Of a stretch of DNA of 64,000 bases, positions 46,700 to 57,171 are shown one piece after another. Location of the stretch: the NCBI RefSeq assembly GCF_022815725.1, contig NZ_JALGRF010000009.1:1-64000 (forward strand), in the 5' to 3' direction. The DNA is from Streptomyces sp. APSN-46.1 (GTDB taxonomy: Bacteria; Actinomycetota; Actinomycetes; Streptomycetales; Streptomycetaceae). The translations under genes were made by a program, and so were the position numbers. Every line of letters begins with the position of its first letter. The stretch's first letter is position 1. The notes under the pieces were generated by a model. It did no database searches, was not told the origin of the DNA, and worked only from the letters and a program-made list of their open reading frames with translations.

Positions 46700-49600
46700 T
46701 CACGCAGCCGAAACACGCCTCCAGCAGGAGAGTAGGACGGCTTCGGGGCGGTGAAGGCCGTTCAGGTCCACGTCGAACACCTGGAGAGCCCTCAAGGTTC
46801 GGACCATGTCAGCCGCCGCCACAGTCGAGTCGTACCTCCCGCTTTCCACGGCCGCCTCGAGGTCTTCGAGAGGCAGCCCTTCCTCCGTCATGAACTCCTG
46901 CACCACCGCGAAGGCCGACCACAGGGCTGTCTTCGGCACGAGGCCCGCCAGGGCCAGGAATTCACTCGCACCCTCCGGGTCGTCCAGCCATTCGTGGAGC
47001 GACCGGAGGGCTGCACCCTCCGGCACGCCACGAGCCAGCTGTTCCGAGAGACGGTCGACGAGCAGCGGCCAGCCGCCCGTGATCGCTCCCAGACGCGTGA
47101 GCGCCGACTCGGAGGCAAAGGCGCTCTTCTGATCCAGAGCCCAGGTACGCAGTCCGTGGCGAGTAAAGCGCCGCAGGGTCACGATGCCCATCTCACGCCG
47201 CTGCTGGTCGGACAACAGGTCCCCCCACAGCGTGATTTGCTCCAAGCCGGCAACCACCACCGCGGAACGGGTGACCCCCGGCGCCTCGGGGAGCCACGTG
47301 GCAGCCATGTCCAGCGAGTCGAGACACGTCTGCTCCCCGGGCAATTTCACAGTCAGGTCGGAGAGGACGAGACGACTCGTACCCGCCGCGCCACCGACGA
47401 GTTCACGCTCGAAATCAGCACGCCGGTTGATGTAGGGCATTTTCCAGCCCGTCGCTTCCGCGACCTCACGCAGTCCCGAGCTGACCCGGTCGATCCCCGT
47501 AGCAGGCGAGCCGATGACCACACGGGCGAGGTTCCGACGGCCTTGCTCGCTGCCCGCGACCTGCCTTCCCGGCAGGACGTCCGCGATCTGCGCCGCGGTG
47601 AGCGGGCAGTGTGCGTGCGAGTGGGCGGACCTGTGGCGGGTCTCCATGGCCGTGAGCCGCTCAGTCACCTCCCGACTCGAGGTGTTCTGGAGCTGCGCGT
47701 CCACGTCCTCAAGCGTGCCGATCATGCTCAGCGCGTTCGCGCTCCGCAGGTGCCAGCCCCGATAGTCGGGATCCGGGGCGAGCACCCCGAGCCCCTCCAT
47801 CTCGGTTAGGTAGGCACGGAACTGATCGGGGTCCAAGTCCCGAAACCCCTCGGCCCACCAGTACGTGCACTCCTCGCGCAGCTCCGCATGGGTCATCCTG
47901 GCGTCGATCCCATTGTGGTGGGCATGGTGCGCAACGACGTTGGCGATCATGTTGTACCGGGAATCGAGCCGCAGCGTGTCGTGGAAGGCCGCCGTAATGC
48001 TGCGCTGCAGATCCTTGTCCGACTGGACCCTCTCCACGTCCCCACGGGTAATGGAGTACAGCGGCCCGCACCCCTCCTCCCTCCTCGTGTGCATGGCCTG
48101 CACGAGCCGGTGCGCGAACATCTGCAGAAGGAAGGGCTGGTAGGAACAGTGCCCGAGAATCCGGTGGACCAACGGCGGTTCGTTGAACCGATAGCCCAGC
48201 GCCGCCAGCGGCTTCAGTAGCAGGTTGGCTGCGTCCTGCGGCTGCAACGGACCGATGACCGTCGGATGCTGTGACAGATGGCTGAACGGGTTGTTCACCG
48301 CGAGAGTCGCGTACCGCTGCACCGAGTGCAGACCGGCAAACACGATCTTGACACCGTCGTTCGTATCCGAGCTGAGGTCCCGAAGACGCCGGGTCTCGGT
48401 GAACCGCGGGGAATCCGACTCGAAGAAGCCGTCCGCCTCATCCAGCATGATGAGCATCCGCCGGCTGCTGTCCTGCTTCAGCCACGCCCTGATTCCGGCC
48501 ACTACGGCGTCTGCCGTCAGGACCGCGTCCGGCCGCACCCTCTTGGGCAGGATCAGCGCGTCCTCCTCCAGCAGCCTTCGTCCGATGATGTTCCATACGG
48601 CTGCGGCCTGCGCACTGGTGCCGTTGTACGTGGAGTCGAGGCTCAGTGCCAGACTGACGTGCGCCGCGGGTGCCTGAGCGGTGAAGTTCCTGCCCGCTTC
48701 CTTGAGCAGAGCAGACTTGCCGAGACCCCTACCGCCAAAGACGACCTGGTTGCCCGCCGGATTCTGTACCGAGCCGAGCTCTTCCAGCCGGCCAAAGAAC
48801 ATCTCCTGTGCCACCCGGCCCCGCTTCTCGCTGACGTACGGGTTGACAGCCGAGAAGGGCAGGAGCACCTGCATGGCGCGATCCAGCAATTGGTTTCCAC
48901 AGGCGGCGAGATGAGCCAGCGCCGCGTCGTCGAGAACGACCATCGGACGGCGACCGACACTCAGTACCGCGAGTGCCGTGCGGTCCTGCGCGGAGAGGGT
49001 TCCGAAGTAGGCAACCAGCAGGCTCTCCTGGCTCGGGTCCTGTTGGACGCGAGCCATCAGCGCCTCTGGCTTTGGCTGCCCCCACGCGAGCATCACTCGG
49101 AGCCTGCCGCGCAGCGCCGAACCAAATGACGGAACGAGCGCGTTGCCCGTATATCCCACCTCGACCAGGTCGAGGAACCGGTGCTCCGGTGTCGTGCTCC
49201 GCTGCCGGTCCCGCTGCGGCCTACGCAAACTGCGGTAGCCGATGAGTCGCAAGGCGGGCATGAGCAGGTTCTCCTCGCTCAGCCCCTCCAGCCGGCGCGC
49301 TCCCCGGCGGGAGGCCATCTCTCGCCACCCGGCGAGGCCTTGAGCCGCCTGCTCCGTGAACTCCTCCGACATCGTGGAGAAATCCAATGCGTCGAGATCC
49401 AGGAACCGCTTGCGGTCCCGCACCGCCTGGATGAGTTCCTCAGTAATCCCGTGGGGTAGTGCGTCCGGCACCACGGGGAAGAAGGCATCCAGCGGGTGGT
49501 CCGCCTGGCGGGTGTCCGGAATGCTCTCGCCGTTGGAGAGGTGGGAGATCAGCTCCTCAGCAGTCAGCAGGTCGCCGTCGTCAAGGAGGGGCGTGACCCG

Positions 49601-52600
49601 GGCGACGTTCTCAGGCTTCAGGTCGGGGATTTCCATGAGCCGAGCTCGCAGAGTGGCCGTGGCCTTCGCATGTGCCCGCTCAAGCTCCTCGGAGAGTGCA
49701 TCCAGCCGCTCCCGTGCCGAGGCGAGGTTGGACGTTGAGGTAAGGGCGAAGGCCTTGAGTCGGTGCTCGAAGTCGCGCTCCTCTTCCTCCTTGAACACCC
49801 CGTTGACCCGCGTGCGTCGCAGCGCGTCCTCCAATACCCGGCGCATCATCTCCAGCTCGGCCACCGTGCGCTTGGCCGCCTCAGCTACCCCCAACTGCAC
49901 CGATTCCTCGATGAGTTTGTCACTGCCCGCCAAACCGGGCAGGTGGCGCTGCTCGGAGAGTTCGGTCAGACGGGTGGCGACGTCGAACCGCTCAGCAGCC
50001 GCATGGCTGCTGACAGCCTCCGCCCATGTCCTCCCCGCAGCAGCGGCGATGGTGTCAGCCGACAGACGCGGCGGGACGATGTGCCCGGTCATCTCGTCCA
50101 CCGACACACCCGCCAGCTTCAGCAGGTCCGCCCCGAGCACGATTTCTGCCGGGGGCTCTGTGGGATCAAGCCGGGCGTCACCGGCGAGGAGCTCGAAGGT
50201 CAGGCTCAGGGATTCGGCGGCGGATCGCATGGCGGAGGCGGTGTACGGGTCCTCAGTGCGGGCCTGCTCCTCGAGGTCAGAAAGCGCTGCGTGCCGTAGC
50301 CCCAGTACGTTGGCACGCATTTCCTGGACTTGGTCGACGCTCCAATCCTGCGCCCCCGCGTTGAGCGCACGGGCAGCAACAACCCACTTCTCGACCCACC
50401 GCAGGCGCTCACGCACCGACCGCAACAGGTTCTGTCGGGCAGGGCCTTCCAGGCGGCTGCTGCTGGACTTCATCAGCTGGCGGTCGACCTCGTTGAGCTG
50501 GGCCTGGAGCGTGGCGTCGACGCTCAGCACGCGTACATGCTCGGCAACCTCGTCGAGCACCGCCCTATCGTCGTCCGCAGCGCTCTGGAGCAGCCGGCCG
50601 ACGAGCCCGTCCGGGGCGAGCCAGAGCCGCGTGATCTCAGTGGCCCGGTTGAACCGAATCCGCGGGATCTGCTCGAGACCCTGCCTACACTCCTCACGGG
50701 CCTCCTGCATGCTCCTCTCAAGTTCGGCCGCTCCCTGAGCCAGGGCGAGCGGAGGCGAGTGGAGCAGCGTCGACCGCAGGGCGCGGAGTGCGACCTCGCT
50801 CGCGATGGAGGTGAGGCTCTGGGGCAGGGCGGAAGCAACACGCTCCAGTGGGGCGCTGGTCTCGGGATCGCCGGTGACCAAAACGGTGCGCAGCAGGGCA
50901 GCGGTGACCAGCGCAGCGTCTGGCTGACTGTCGACTAGCCCGTCGATGTCCATCTCGGACAGTTCCTCTCGGACCCGGGAGGCACACTCACCACTGGCCG
51001 ACCGCAGCCCGTGGGCGTAGGCGGACAGCCGCAACGCCGAGAGGCGGAAGGAGGGGTGGCCGCCTTGATCGGCCAGCGCCGCCGCCGTGCCGTAGCGCTG
51101 AGCTTCCAGAAGAGGGGCGAGCTCTGCTGCCCGGGGGGTGCCGACCACGGAAGTGTCCAGCGGCTGCGTCGTCTGGTCCCGTACGGCGTCGGGTACGTAA
51201 GCGTCGGCCGCCACGGGAGCTACCGCAGTCAGAACATCGGGGGTCGACTGTGGCGGAATCAACGCGGCCGCGACCGTCGTGACGGTCGCCACCGTGTCCG
51301 GCTGGGCGCCTTCGACGGGCACGGTGGCCGGGGACCCGGACGGAGCGGTGGCGTCACGCGGGGTATCCGGCGCCTGGGGCGGCGACTCAGACTCGCCCCC
51401 GCCAAGCACAGGCTCAGGCGCCAGCGGCACAGCATGGACAAGCTGCGTGTCCAGTGGCACGGGGCCGGTGAGCGGCTCCGCGTCGGAGGCTCGGCGCTCC
51501 TGCGCATCGCTTGCGGGTTCCTGGCCGGATGCCAGGGTGAGGCCAGCATGTTGCGCGGCTAGCATCACCAGGGCGGGAGCAGGCGCCTTGGCCGACATCG
51601 CCCCGAGCAGTTCAAGGATCTCCGCGGGCCGGTCTTGGATACCTTGCGCGAGCTCCACCATGGTGAGGAGTATGCCGAGCGCTTCGGCGTCGGCACGGTC
51701 TTGCTTGTCCCAGTCTCCCTGAGCCAAGAGCTCACGCGCTCGCTCCTGTGCCTGAACCAGTGCCTCGGCCGGCAGTGTGGAGCCCTCCGTACGGGCCAAG
51801 CCGGCCACGAGCTCGAGGTGCGTGCGGAGTTGTCCCAGGCCCAGTGCCTCTATCGCGTGGGCTGTCCGCTCCCGCAGGCTCGGCAGGTCGGTCCGCGCGG
51901 GGGTCAGGCGGTGTGCGCGCAGCACAGCCAGGGCCTCGTCGAAAGACACCGCCACCTCGGTAAGTGAGGCTAGGTCCTCGTCGTCCGGCCTGGCCTGCTC
52001 GGCCACCGCCTGGGCGACGCGCTGCACAGGCCCGGCTGCGGCCTCGAGCGCGCGCTCAACACGGTCGAGACCGGATGTGAGCAGCTCGTCCTCCGACGCC
52101 GCATCTTGCCCCTGGGTCTTCGCGTCCCGATAGGAGGAGGCGCCAGCCTCGTCGAGTCCCATGTCCTTCTCCTCGGGTTCGTATCGGGGCTCCTGGAGCA
52201 GCTCCACCAGTCGCTCGACTGCTTCGCGTACGGCGCCGATAGCCAGCGGAGGGGGTGTCTCCGTCATCCAGGGCTGGTCCAGGGCCCAGAGCCAGACCGG
52301 TGCGTCCTCCCTGCTAACGCGCAACAGAGACCACCCGGCCAGACGCAGGAGCGCCGGACTCCAGCGCCGGGTCAGCGGCTCCGTCGAGGCACCGGCCGTC
52401 AGCAGGTCGTGGAGGAGCGGCTGCGTGAGGTGGGCAGCTGCGTGCCGCGCTTTGGCCGAGTCGGGATCGCGCACCATCCGGGCCAGGACGTCGCGGCACA
52501 GCGCGGGGCTCACCCTGGTGCCCATGACCGAGATGCGCAGAGTGCCCAGGAGATGACGGCGCCACTGGACCGGCATCGAGTTCAGGGCGTGTTCCACGTC

Positions 52601-52783
52601 GGCCTGCTGAAGCAGTCTCACGGCAGAGCCGACGGGCGAGGGTACGGCGTTGAGGGCTTCCGCCCAGGCCTCCAACGCGCCGGCGAGGGCGGGCTCCAGG
52701 GCGGTCATCGGCCCTTCGCCCACGGTGAAGGGTGTTTCGAGCTCTTCGCACGGCTGGGTACGCCGGCGGCGAGGTGAGGTCAC
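46700..52783 (-). CDS. Giant P-loop ATPase of unknown function (~2,027 aa)
   Basis: The first ~1,300 residues are mainly alpha-helical, including helical runs such as EELERAHAKATATLRARLMEI, with no domain I can name. A STAND/ORC-like P-loop domain follows: Walker A FGGRGLGKSALLKEAG near residue 1350 and Walker B MLIMLDEADGFFESD near 1445, then a winged-helix-like segment. A second ATPase-like region (VVVAGLEQITLW, then LTRLGAITGGWPLLVDRLSEQL) lacks a Walker A. The start is uncertain: GTG 52783 (after GGAG) or ATG 52708. Downstream of and same strand as the 787-aa gene, 107 bp apart. It faces away from the Wadjet operon. Confidence 0.75.
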   Translation of the reverse strand: MTSPRRRRTQPCEELETPFTVGEGPMTALEPALAGALEAWAEALNAVPSPVGSAVRLLQQADVEHALNSMPVQWRRHLLGTLRISVMGTRVSPALCRDVLARMVRDPDSAKARHAAAHLTQPLLHDLLTAGASTEPLTRRWSPALLRLAGWSLLRVSREDAPVWLWALDQPWMTETPPPLAIGAVREAVERLVELLQEPRYEPEEKDMGLDEAGASSYRDAKTQGQDAASEDELLTSGLDRVERALEAAAGPVQRVAQAVAEQARPDDEDLASLTEVAVSFDEALAVLRAHRLTPARTDLPSLRERTAHAIEALGLGQLRTHLELVAGLARTEGSTLPAEALVQAQERARELLAQGDWDKQDRADAEALGILLTMVELAQGIQDRPAEILELLGAMSAKAPAPALVMLAAQHAGLTLASGQEPASDAQERRASDAEPLTGPVPLDTQLVHAVPLAPEPVLGGGESESPPQAPDTPRDATAPSGSPATVPVEGAQPDTVATVTTVAAALIPPQSTPDVLTAVAPVAADAYVPDAVRDQTTQPLDTSVVGTPRAAELAPLLEAQRYGTAAALADQGGHPSFRLSALRLSAYAHGLRSASGECASRVREELSEMDIDGLVDSQPDAALVTAALLRTVLVTGDPETSAPLERVASALPQSLTSIASEVALRALRSTLLHSPPLALAQGAAELERSMQEAREECRQGLEQIPRIRFNRATEITRLWLAPDGLVGRLLQSAADDDRAVLDEVAEHVRVLSVDATLQAQLNEVDRQLMKSSSSRLEGPARQNLLRSVRERLRWVEKWVVAARALNAGAQDWSVDQVQEMRANVLGLRHAALSDLEEQARTEDPYTASAMRSAAESLSLTFELLAGDARLDPTEPPAEIVLGADLLKLAGVSVDEMTGHIVPPRLSADTIAAAAGRTWAEAVSSHAAAERFDVATRLTELSEQRHLPGLAGSDKLIEESVQLGVAEAAKRTVAELEMMRRVLEDALRRTRVNGVFKEEEERDFEHRLKAFALTSTSNLASARERLDALSEELERAHAKATATLRARLMEIPDLKPENVARVTPLLDDGDLLTAEELISHLSNGESIPDTRQADHPLDAFFPVVPDALPHGITEELIQAVRDRKRFLDLDALDFSTMSEEFTEQAAQGLAGWREMASRRGARRLEGLSEENLLMPALRLIGYRSLRRPQRDRQRSTTPEHRFLDLVEVGYTGNALVPSFGSALRGRLRVMLAWGQPKPEALMARVQQDPSQESLLVAYFGTLSAQDRTALAVLSVGRRPMVVLDDAALAHLAACGNQLLDRAMQVLLPFSAVNPYVSEKRGRVAQEMFFGRLEELGSVQNPAGNQVVFGGRGLGKSALLKEAGRNFTAQAPAAHVSLALSLDSTYNGTSAQAAAVWNIIGRRLLEEDALILPKRVRPDAVLTADAVVAGIRAWLKQDSSRRMLIMLDEADGFFESDSPRFTETRRLRDLSSDTNDGVKIVFAGLHSVQRYATLAVNNPFSHLSQHPTVIGPLQPQDAANLLLKPLAALGYRFNEPPLVHRILGHCSYQPFLLQMFAHRLVQAMHTRREEGCGPLYSITRGDVERVQSDKDLQRSITAAFHDTLRLDSRYNMIANVVAHHAHHNGIDARMTHAELREECTYWWAEGFRDLDPDQFRAYLTEMEGLGVLAPDPDYRGWHLRSANALSMIGTLEDVDAQLQNTSSREVTERLTAMETRHRSAHSHAHCPLTAAQIADVLPGRQVAGSEQGRRNLARVVIGSPATGIDRVSSGLREVAEATGWKMPYINRRADFERELVGGAAGTSRLVLSDLTVKLPGEQTCLDSLDMAATWLPEAPGVTRSAVVVAGLEQITLWGDLLSDQQRREMGIVTLRRFTRHGLRTWALDQKSAFASESALTRLGAITGGWPLLVDRLSEQLARGVPEGAALRSLHEWLDDPEGASEFLALAGLVPKTALWSAFAVVQEFMTEEGLPLEDLEAAVESGRYDSTVAAADMVRTLRALQVFDVDLNGLHRPEAVLLSCWRRVSAA

Positions 52784-52890
52784 ACGGTCTCCTGCGAACT
52801 GGTTGATACTGGTCGTTCTGCGCGCTTTGTCCCGAGGCCCGGTTCGGTTCCCGCCTATGGCGGGCGGATAGATCACGCCACCGCGATACG

Positions 52891-55254
52891 TCAGGTGCCT
52901 CGACGGTGCGGTCGTACGTAGGTGTAGCCCTGGGGCAGCTCGGGTGTGCCGGCCAGGCCGAAGGTCAGGAAGTCCTGTCGGAACAAGCGTCGTTGTTCTT
53001 CGCTCGCTTCGTACCCCAAATGGCCTATATACCGAAGAAATCCGGGAACGTGGTGACCGTTGACCACCCGGCTGGGCGGGACGTTCAAGTCCGGGTGGTC
53101 AGAGCCGCGTGGCCTCGCCTCAACCACCAGGGGGGTGTAGCAGACTAGTTCGATCGCGGCCTCGCGCGGCCTCTGCGGGTAGTGGGTACGGCCGTTGCCA
53201 CTGCGGCTGCCGCGCGCGAGAGTGAGGTGGCCTGAGGCGAGCAGCCGCACGAGAGCTGCCGCCACCTGGGGAGCCGCTGGGTGGAGTGGTACGTCCGTCA
53301 TCACGAGGTGTATCGCGGCGTGGAGCCTGTCGCGGGCCAGCAGGGCGCGGCCGTACACGTCGAGCAGACCGAGACGCCGGACGGCGGTCATAACGAGCGA
53401 CTCAGCGTTGGGGGCGGCGCCAGGGATAGTTCGGTTCGCCGCGTATTGCCGGGCTGGGCTCCCGCCGTCCCGCGTCCGTACTCGCCGGTCGTAACGGTGC
53501 GCCACCGGCTCGCCGTCGACTGTCTGCGGGAGGGGCAGCAACACGGTCCGGGCCTGTATGACCCGACCAGCACGGGGCCAGGTCAGCGTGAGCAGGATGC
53601 CGGGGAAGAAGTCCGCTGGCCACTCCAGGCCCGTGAGCCGGCCCTCCTCGTCAAGCAACGCGTCCTGGGTCGCCTGAAAGGGAGGTAGGTCCTGCCCATC
53701 ATGTGTGAGCGACAATTGTACGTGGGCGCCCCGGGCCTCGGATGGTGCGCCGACGAGAGCGAGTCCGGCCAGGACGTCCTGCGGCAGCGGCAGATATCCG
53801 CCCGAGAGGTCGCGGGACCGCATGGGCTGGGTCCACAAGGCGCGGTCGCGCCGCACGGGTCCTCGTACAGGGTCGCCCAGCCCGTGATCGCCAGGCCACA
53901 ACTCTCCGTCGCCAGCCGTGGGTGCGCTCACCGCCGCGACGGCGGTATCGGGCTCCGAGGACTCCAGCTGCGGGGACGGCGCGGCCGGAGATCGGCTTTC
54001 CGCCCAACCGCGACCGGATGGCGTCTGGGGAACTTCCGGGCACGTGGCCGCCGGACTTTCGTCGGCCCGGTACTCGGCCCGCCACACGCCGCCGCTCTGC
54101 CAGGGGTCGTCCTGGGCCAAGTGCACGCCGTTGGGGAGGAGGCCGGTCTGCTCGTCAGCCTCGCCCCGTACGTAGTCGGCCATTAGGACATTGGCATGAC
54201 TGACGGCCAGGGGGTACGCCGTGCCCCGAAGTGATGCGGAGGACCGCGGCAGTGCTCGCAGCGCGGGACCTAGGGCCGTGTAGACCACCTTGTTCCGCGC
54301 AGCGGCCCGGCGGTGACCAATCGGCGCGGCCGACCGTCCGACTGACTGCGCCAGCGACGCCAGGGCATCACGCCCCAGAGGGCCTGGGTCGGCCAGGCGG
54401 GCGGCCATTGACGTCCGGGTGAAGGCATAGTCACCCCACATCCGGAGTTCGGGCGAGGACGCCAGCGCCTGGCGGACAACGCACATCAACCTGAACAGTG
54501 CCGCTTCCGTCTCCTTCGGGGCACTGGTAGGCGGCAACATCAACGGCAGCGGCATGGGCACCAAGGAACTGGCCAGCTGATCCCAGCCACGCGTCATCAG
54601 GTAGCGGGCGTAGTACGCCGTGTCGTCCAAGTCGCCTTCAGCCACTGCGTACCGGGCCTCGACGATCAAGTGACCGTATGCGTCTGTCGTTCCGCGACGG
54701 CTCAGTCTGCTGAGCCGTTCGCTGGTCGCGGCCAGCCCTTGGCCGAATGCCTGAGCGTCGAAGACCAGCCGCTCGCGGAGATTCGGCGTTTCCAGCGACA
54801 CCTGCTCTCCTGGTCCTTGAGCACCCAACGGAGCGCCGGACAGCCACCCGGGGGTGTCTCCAGTGCTCCCGACGGCTGGATGAGCGCCTTCCTTGTAGAC
54901 CACCTCCGCCGGCAGCAGGTCACCCCCTGTGCGGATGTTGATCATGGCCCCAACAGGAAGGGCCTCAACCTGGTCTCCGAGAGCGACGTACGGAAACTCC
55001 CCGATATCCAGGGGTCCCCCGGCGTAGCCGCCAGCTTCCGTGTCGAAGCCGAAGTAGACAGCATTGAAGGCAACCGCGGTGTGCACTGGCGCGATTCGGC
55101 GCTCGACGAACTCGGACAGATAGCGGCGGAGCCGTTCAAAGTCCGGATGAGGGCACACGTCCGACGTGTGGATCATCTCGGGACTGAGCAAAGGAGGATC
55201 CACGTATGGCCGCCAGACCCGAGAGGAAGCTCCGCTGTCATTCGTCAATCGCAT
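52891..55254 (-). CDS. Protein of unknown function, partner of the giant ATPase (~787 aa)
   Basis: A protein of about 787 residues from ATG 55254 (AGG 7 bp upstream). No family is recognisable to me. Features: an N-terminal domain (FERLRRYLSEFVERRIAPVHTAVAFNAVYFGFDTEAGGYAGG), a helical central part, an Ala/Pro/Ser-rich linker near 400-450, then a domain with LSLTHDGQDLPPF and ILLTLTWPRAGRVIQARTVLLPLP beta strands, and a C-terminal end RYIGHLGYEASEEQRRLFRQDF. No signal peptide or membrane segment. It is the promoter-proximal gene of the ATPase unit, suggesting a complex; a target-recognition or effector role is possible. Confidence 0.7.
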   Translation of the reverse strand: MRLTNDSGASSRVWRPYVDPPLLSPEMIHTSDVCPHPDFERLRRYLSEFVERRIAPVHTAVAFNAVYFGFDTEAGGYAGGPLDIGEFPYVALGDQVEALPVGAMINIRTGGDLLPAEVVYKEGAHPAVGSTGDTPGWLSGAPLGAQGPGEQVSLETPNLRERLVFDAQAFGQGLAATSERLSRLSRRGTTDAYGHLIVEARYAVAEGDLDDTAYYARYLMTRGWDQLASSLVPMPLPLMLPPTSAPKETEAALFRLMCVVRQALASSPELRMWGDYAFTRTSMAARLADPGPLGRDALASLAQSVGRSAAPIGHRRAAARNKVVYTALGPALRALPRSSASLRGTAYPLAVSHANVLMADYVRGEADEQTGLLPNGVHLAQDDPWQSGGVWRAEYRADESPAATCPEVPQTPSGRGWAESRSPAAPSPQLESSEPDTAVAAVSAPTAGDGELWPGDHGLGDPVRGPVRRDRALWTQPMRSRDLSGGYLPLPQDVLAGLALVGAPSEARGAHVQLSLTHDGQDLPPFQATQDALLDEEGRLTGLEWPADFFPGILLTLTWPRAGRVIQARTVLLPLPQTVDGEPVAHRYDRRVRTRDGGSPARQYAANRTIPGAAPNAESLVMTAVRRLGLLDVYGRALLARDRLHAAIHLVMTDVPLHPAAPQVAAALVRLLASGHLTLARGSRSGNGRTHYPQRPREAAIELVCYTPLVVEARPRGSDHPDLNVPPSRVVNGHHVPGFLRYIGHLGYEASEEQRRLFRQDFLTFGLAGTPELPQGYTYVRPHRRGT

Positions 55255-55548
55255 ATGTCGCCTATGTTGACGTGGCACTGGAGGAAAGTGAAGAGCTGGG
55301 ATCGATCCGGCGTAAGCGCGAGAGCCTGGCCGCTTACGGTTGCACCATCCGAAGGCCTCAACGACCTCGCCGCGGCCACCTGCCTCATCCCACTCAGCAG
55401 CAGATCACCAGCTTGAGCCTCGCAACGCGCGTCGCCGATCCCGACCGGCGTGTTCGGAGCCACAGCCCCGACTCTGTGCGGCGCGTGTCCCTCCAGAACA
55501 TCGCCGAACCCCCGCAAGCAGTCGGTGTCACTGCGTAACCTCGATGCC
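55255..55548. promoter_or_regulatory. Divergent promoter region between the ATPase module and Wadjet
   Basis: 294 bp between divergent starts. Both operons must be driven from here. I see no perfect long palindrome; GTTGACG-type -35 candidates occur but are not convincing enough to name. Confidence 0.5.
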
Positions 55549-57171
55549 ATGGGGGCAACTGCACAGGAATCATTACCGGAGACCGACCGTGACGATGCGT
55601 GGCAGCGGCTGAACGCATACGCCTACCTCAGTGCGCCGGAGCGACTTGAGTACGTCGCCGTCATGCGCGTCTTCTGCGGCACCCTTCTCGCCGACCTCGC
55701 GGTGCCGGACGTACTGGCGAAACTGGCGGGATCCGGCGGGCCGGCAGCCCCGTTAGACGCGGAGACGCTTACCGCCCGGCTAGAGCGACTGGTGCACTGG
55801 GGTGCCCTGCTTCGAAGCAGTCACTCGGTAAAGGCGTCGAGCATCACCGAGTACCAGCGATCCCGGTCCCGGTACCAGCTGTCGAAGCTGGGCGAGCGCA
55901 TCCAGCGGGACGCCGACGAGGTCCTGGCCGGGGCGGATGCGGCCCGCGAAGTGAGCAGCGAGCTGCTGGCGCTGGTTGAGCGCGGACTGCGCGAACTGAA
56001 CGAGCTGGTCCAACGACCCGGAGGGGTAGAGCCGCAGGACGCGCTGGAACGAGTCAGCACGCTGTTCGTTCAGTTCACCGAGTTCGCGGACTCCGTGCGG
56101 GACTTCTACGCCTACCTCGGTCAGGTACTGGCGCGCTACGACCTGGACAGCGCCGAGTACCAGGGCTTCAAGGAACTGCTGCTTGACTACGTCGAGGCGA
56201 TCAGGGAGGACGTGGCCTTCCGCGCTCCTCGAATCGCATCGGTCCTCGACCTTCTGTGGCCGCACCTCCCTGGCCTCTTGGAACGCCTCGACGCCCACGC
56301 CCTCGGTTTGTCAGGGGTTCCGAGGGGCAGTGGCCGACCCCAGGTCCGGGTGCAGCGCAGCCGGGGCCGGGAGAAGGCCGACTGGGAGGGGCTCCGCGGC
56401 TGGTTCACCGACGTCGACGGGCAGGGAAGCCAGGTCGATCAGCTGCGTGATGCCACCATGCGCGCGCTGCAGTCCTTGCTGACCAACGCCAAGCGGATGC
56501 TGCGCTCGGCCTCGGGGGAGATGTCGAGGCGCAAGGACCTCCTTCGGCTCGCCCGATGGTTCGACGAGGCAGCTCCGGAAGAAGCACACGACATCGCGGT
56601 CGCTGCCTTCGGCCTCTACGGCGCCCGTCACCTGGGTGTCCCGCCGGCCTCTGACGAGGCGGTTCCCGCGTACACCAGTTGGTGGAACGGCCCGGTCGTC
56701 GAGGTGCCGGTGGCGCTTCGCGAGCGGGGCAGTCGCGCTCAGCGAGGCCGGGCGTCGGCCATGGAGAACCACTCGGCGCAGAAGCGGCACCTTCAGGAAG
56801 TCGCCCGTGCACAGGCCGAGGCCAGAGGGGCGGCCGCAGACGAACTGCGTAGCGCTGCGGATCGCTTCGCAGACGTACGCCTCACCTCGGCCGCCCTCGG
56901 CCTGCTACTGGAACTGCTGGCGACAGCACTGGGGAACGCTCGGCTGCGGCGCACTGGAGCTGGAGACCTGGACGAGGCACAGGAGTTCGGCCTGGAGTCC
57001 GCACAGAGCGAGGATGCCGAGCTCGGCATTCGACTCACCGTACGTCGTTCCTCCGGTGCGAAGACCGTGCTGCACTCCGTCGACGGCGACCTCGTGCTGG
57101 ACGACCTGGAGCTGGAGATCGGACGTGCGGCCGGCACGGCCGGACGTGAGGTCGAGGTGAGTGTGTCGTGA
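55549..57171 (+). CDS. jetA: Wadjet JetA (DUF2397 / TIGR02677 type)
   Basis: A 540-residue protein matching DUF2397 from its opening (WQRLNAYAYLSAPERLEYVAVMRVF) through a winged-helix-like region (LERLVHWGALLRSSHSVKASSITEYQRSRSRYQLSKLG), a long helical middle and a beta-rich end. By analogy with MukF it should be the kleisin that bridges the SMC-like heads. First of four genes whose stops and starts overlap (GTGA to jetB). Family assignments follow from order, length and fold features; a profile search would confirm them. Confidence 0.85.
   Translation: MGATAQESLPETDRDDAWQRLNAYAYLSAPERLEYVAVMRVFCGTLLADLAVPDVLAKLAGSGGPAAPLDAETLTARLERLVHWGALLRSSHSVKASSITEYQRSRSRYQLSKLGERIQRDADEVLAGADAAREVSSELLALVERGLRELNELVQRPGGVEPQDALERVSTLFVQFTEFADSVRDFYAYLGQVLARYDLDSAEYQGFKELLLDYVEAIREDVAFRAPRIASVLDLLWPHLPGLLERLDAHALGLSGVPRGSGRPQVRVQRSRGREKADWEGLRGWFTDVDGQGSQVDQLRDATMRALQSLLTNAKRMLRSASGEMSRRKDLLRLARWFDEAAPEEAHDIAVAAFGLYGARHLGVPPASDEAVPAYTSWWNGPVVEVPVALRERGSRAQRGRASAMENHSAQKRHLQEVARAQAEARGAAADELRSAADRFADVRLTSAALGLLLELLATALGNARLRRTGAGDLDEAQEFGLESAQSEDAELGIRLTVRRSSGAKTVLHSVDGDLVLDDLELEIGRAAGTAGREVEVSVS

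Noticed and set aside
46700..52783. Giant ATPase as a second SMC/JetC-like protein
   Set aside because: Its P-loop and Walker B lie only ~95 residues apart in one compact domain at residue ~1350, unlike SMC proteins where Walker A and B are at opposite ends; no SMC signature LSxGE is present.
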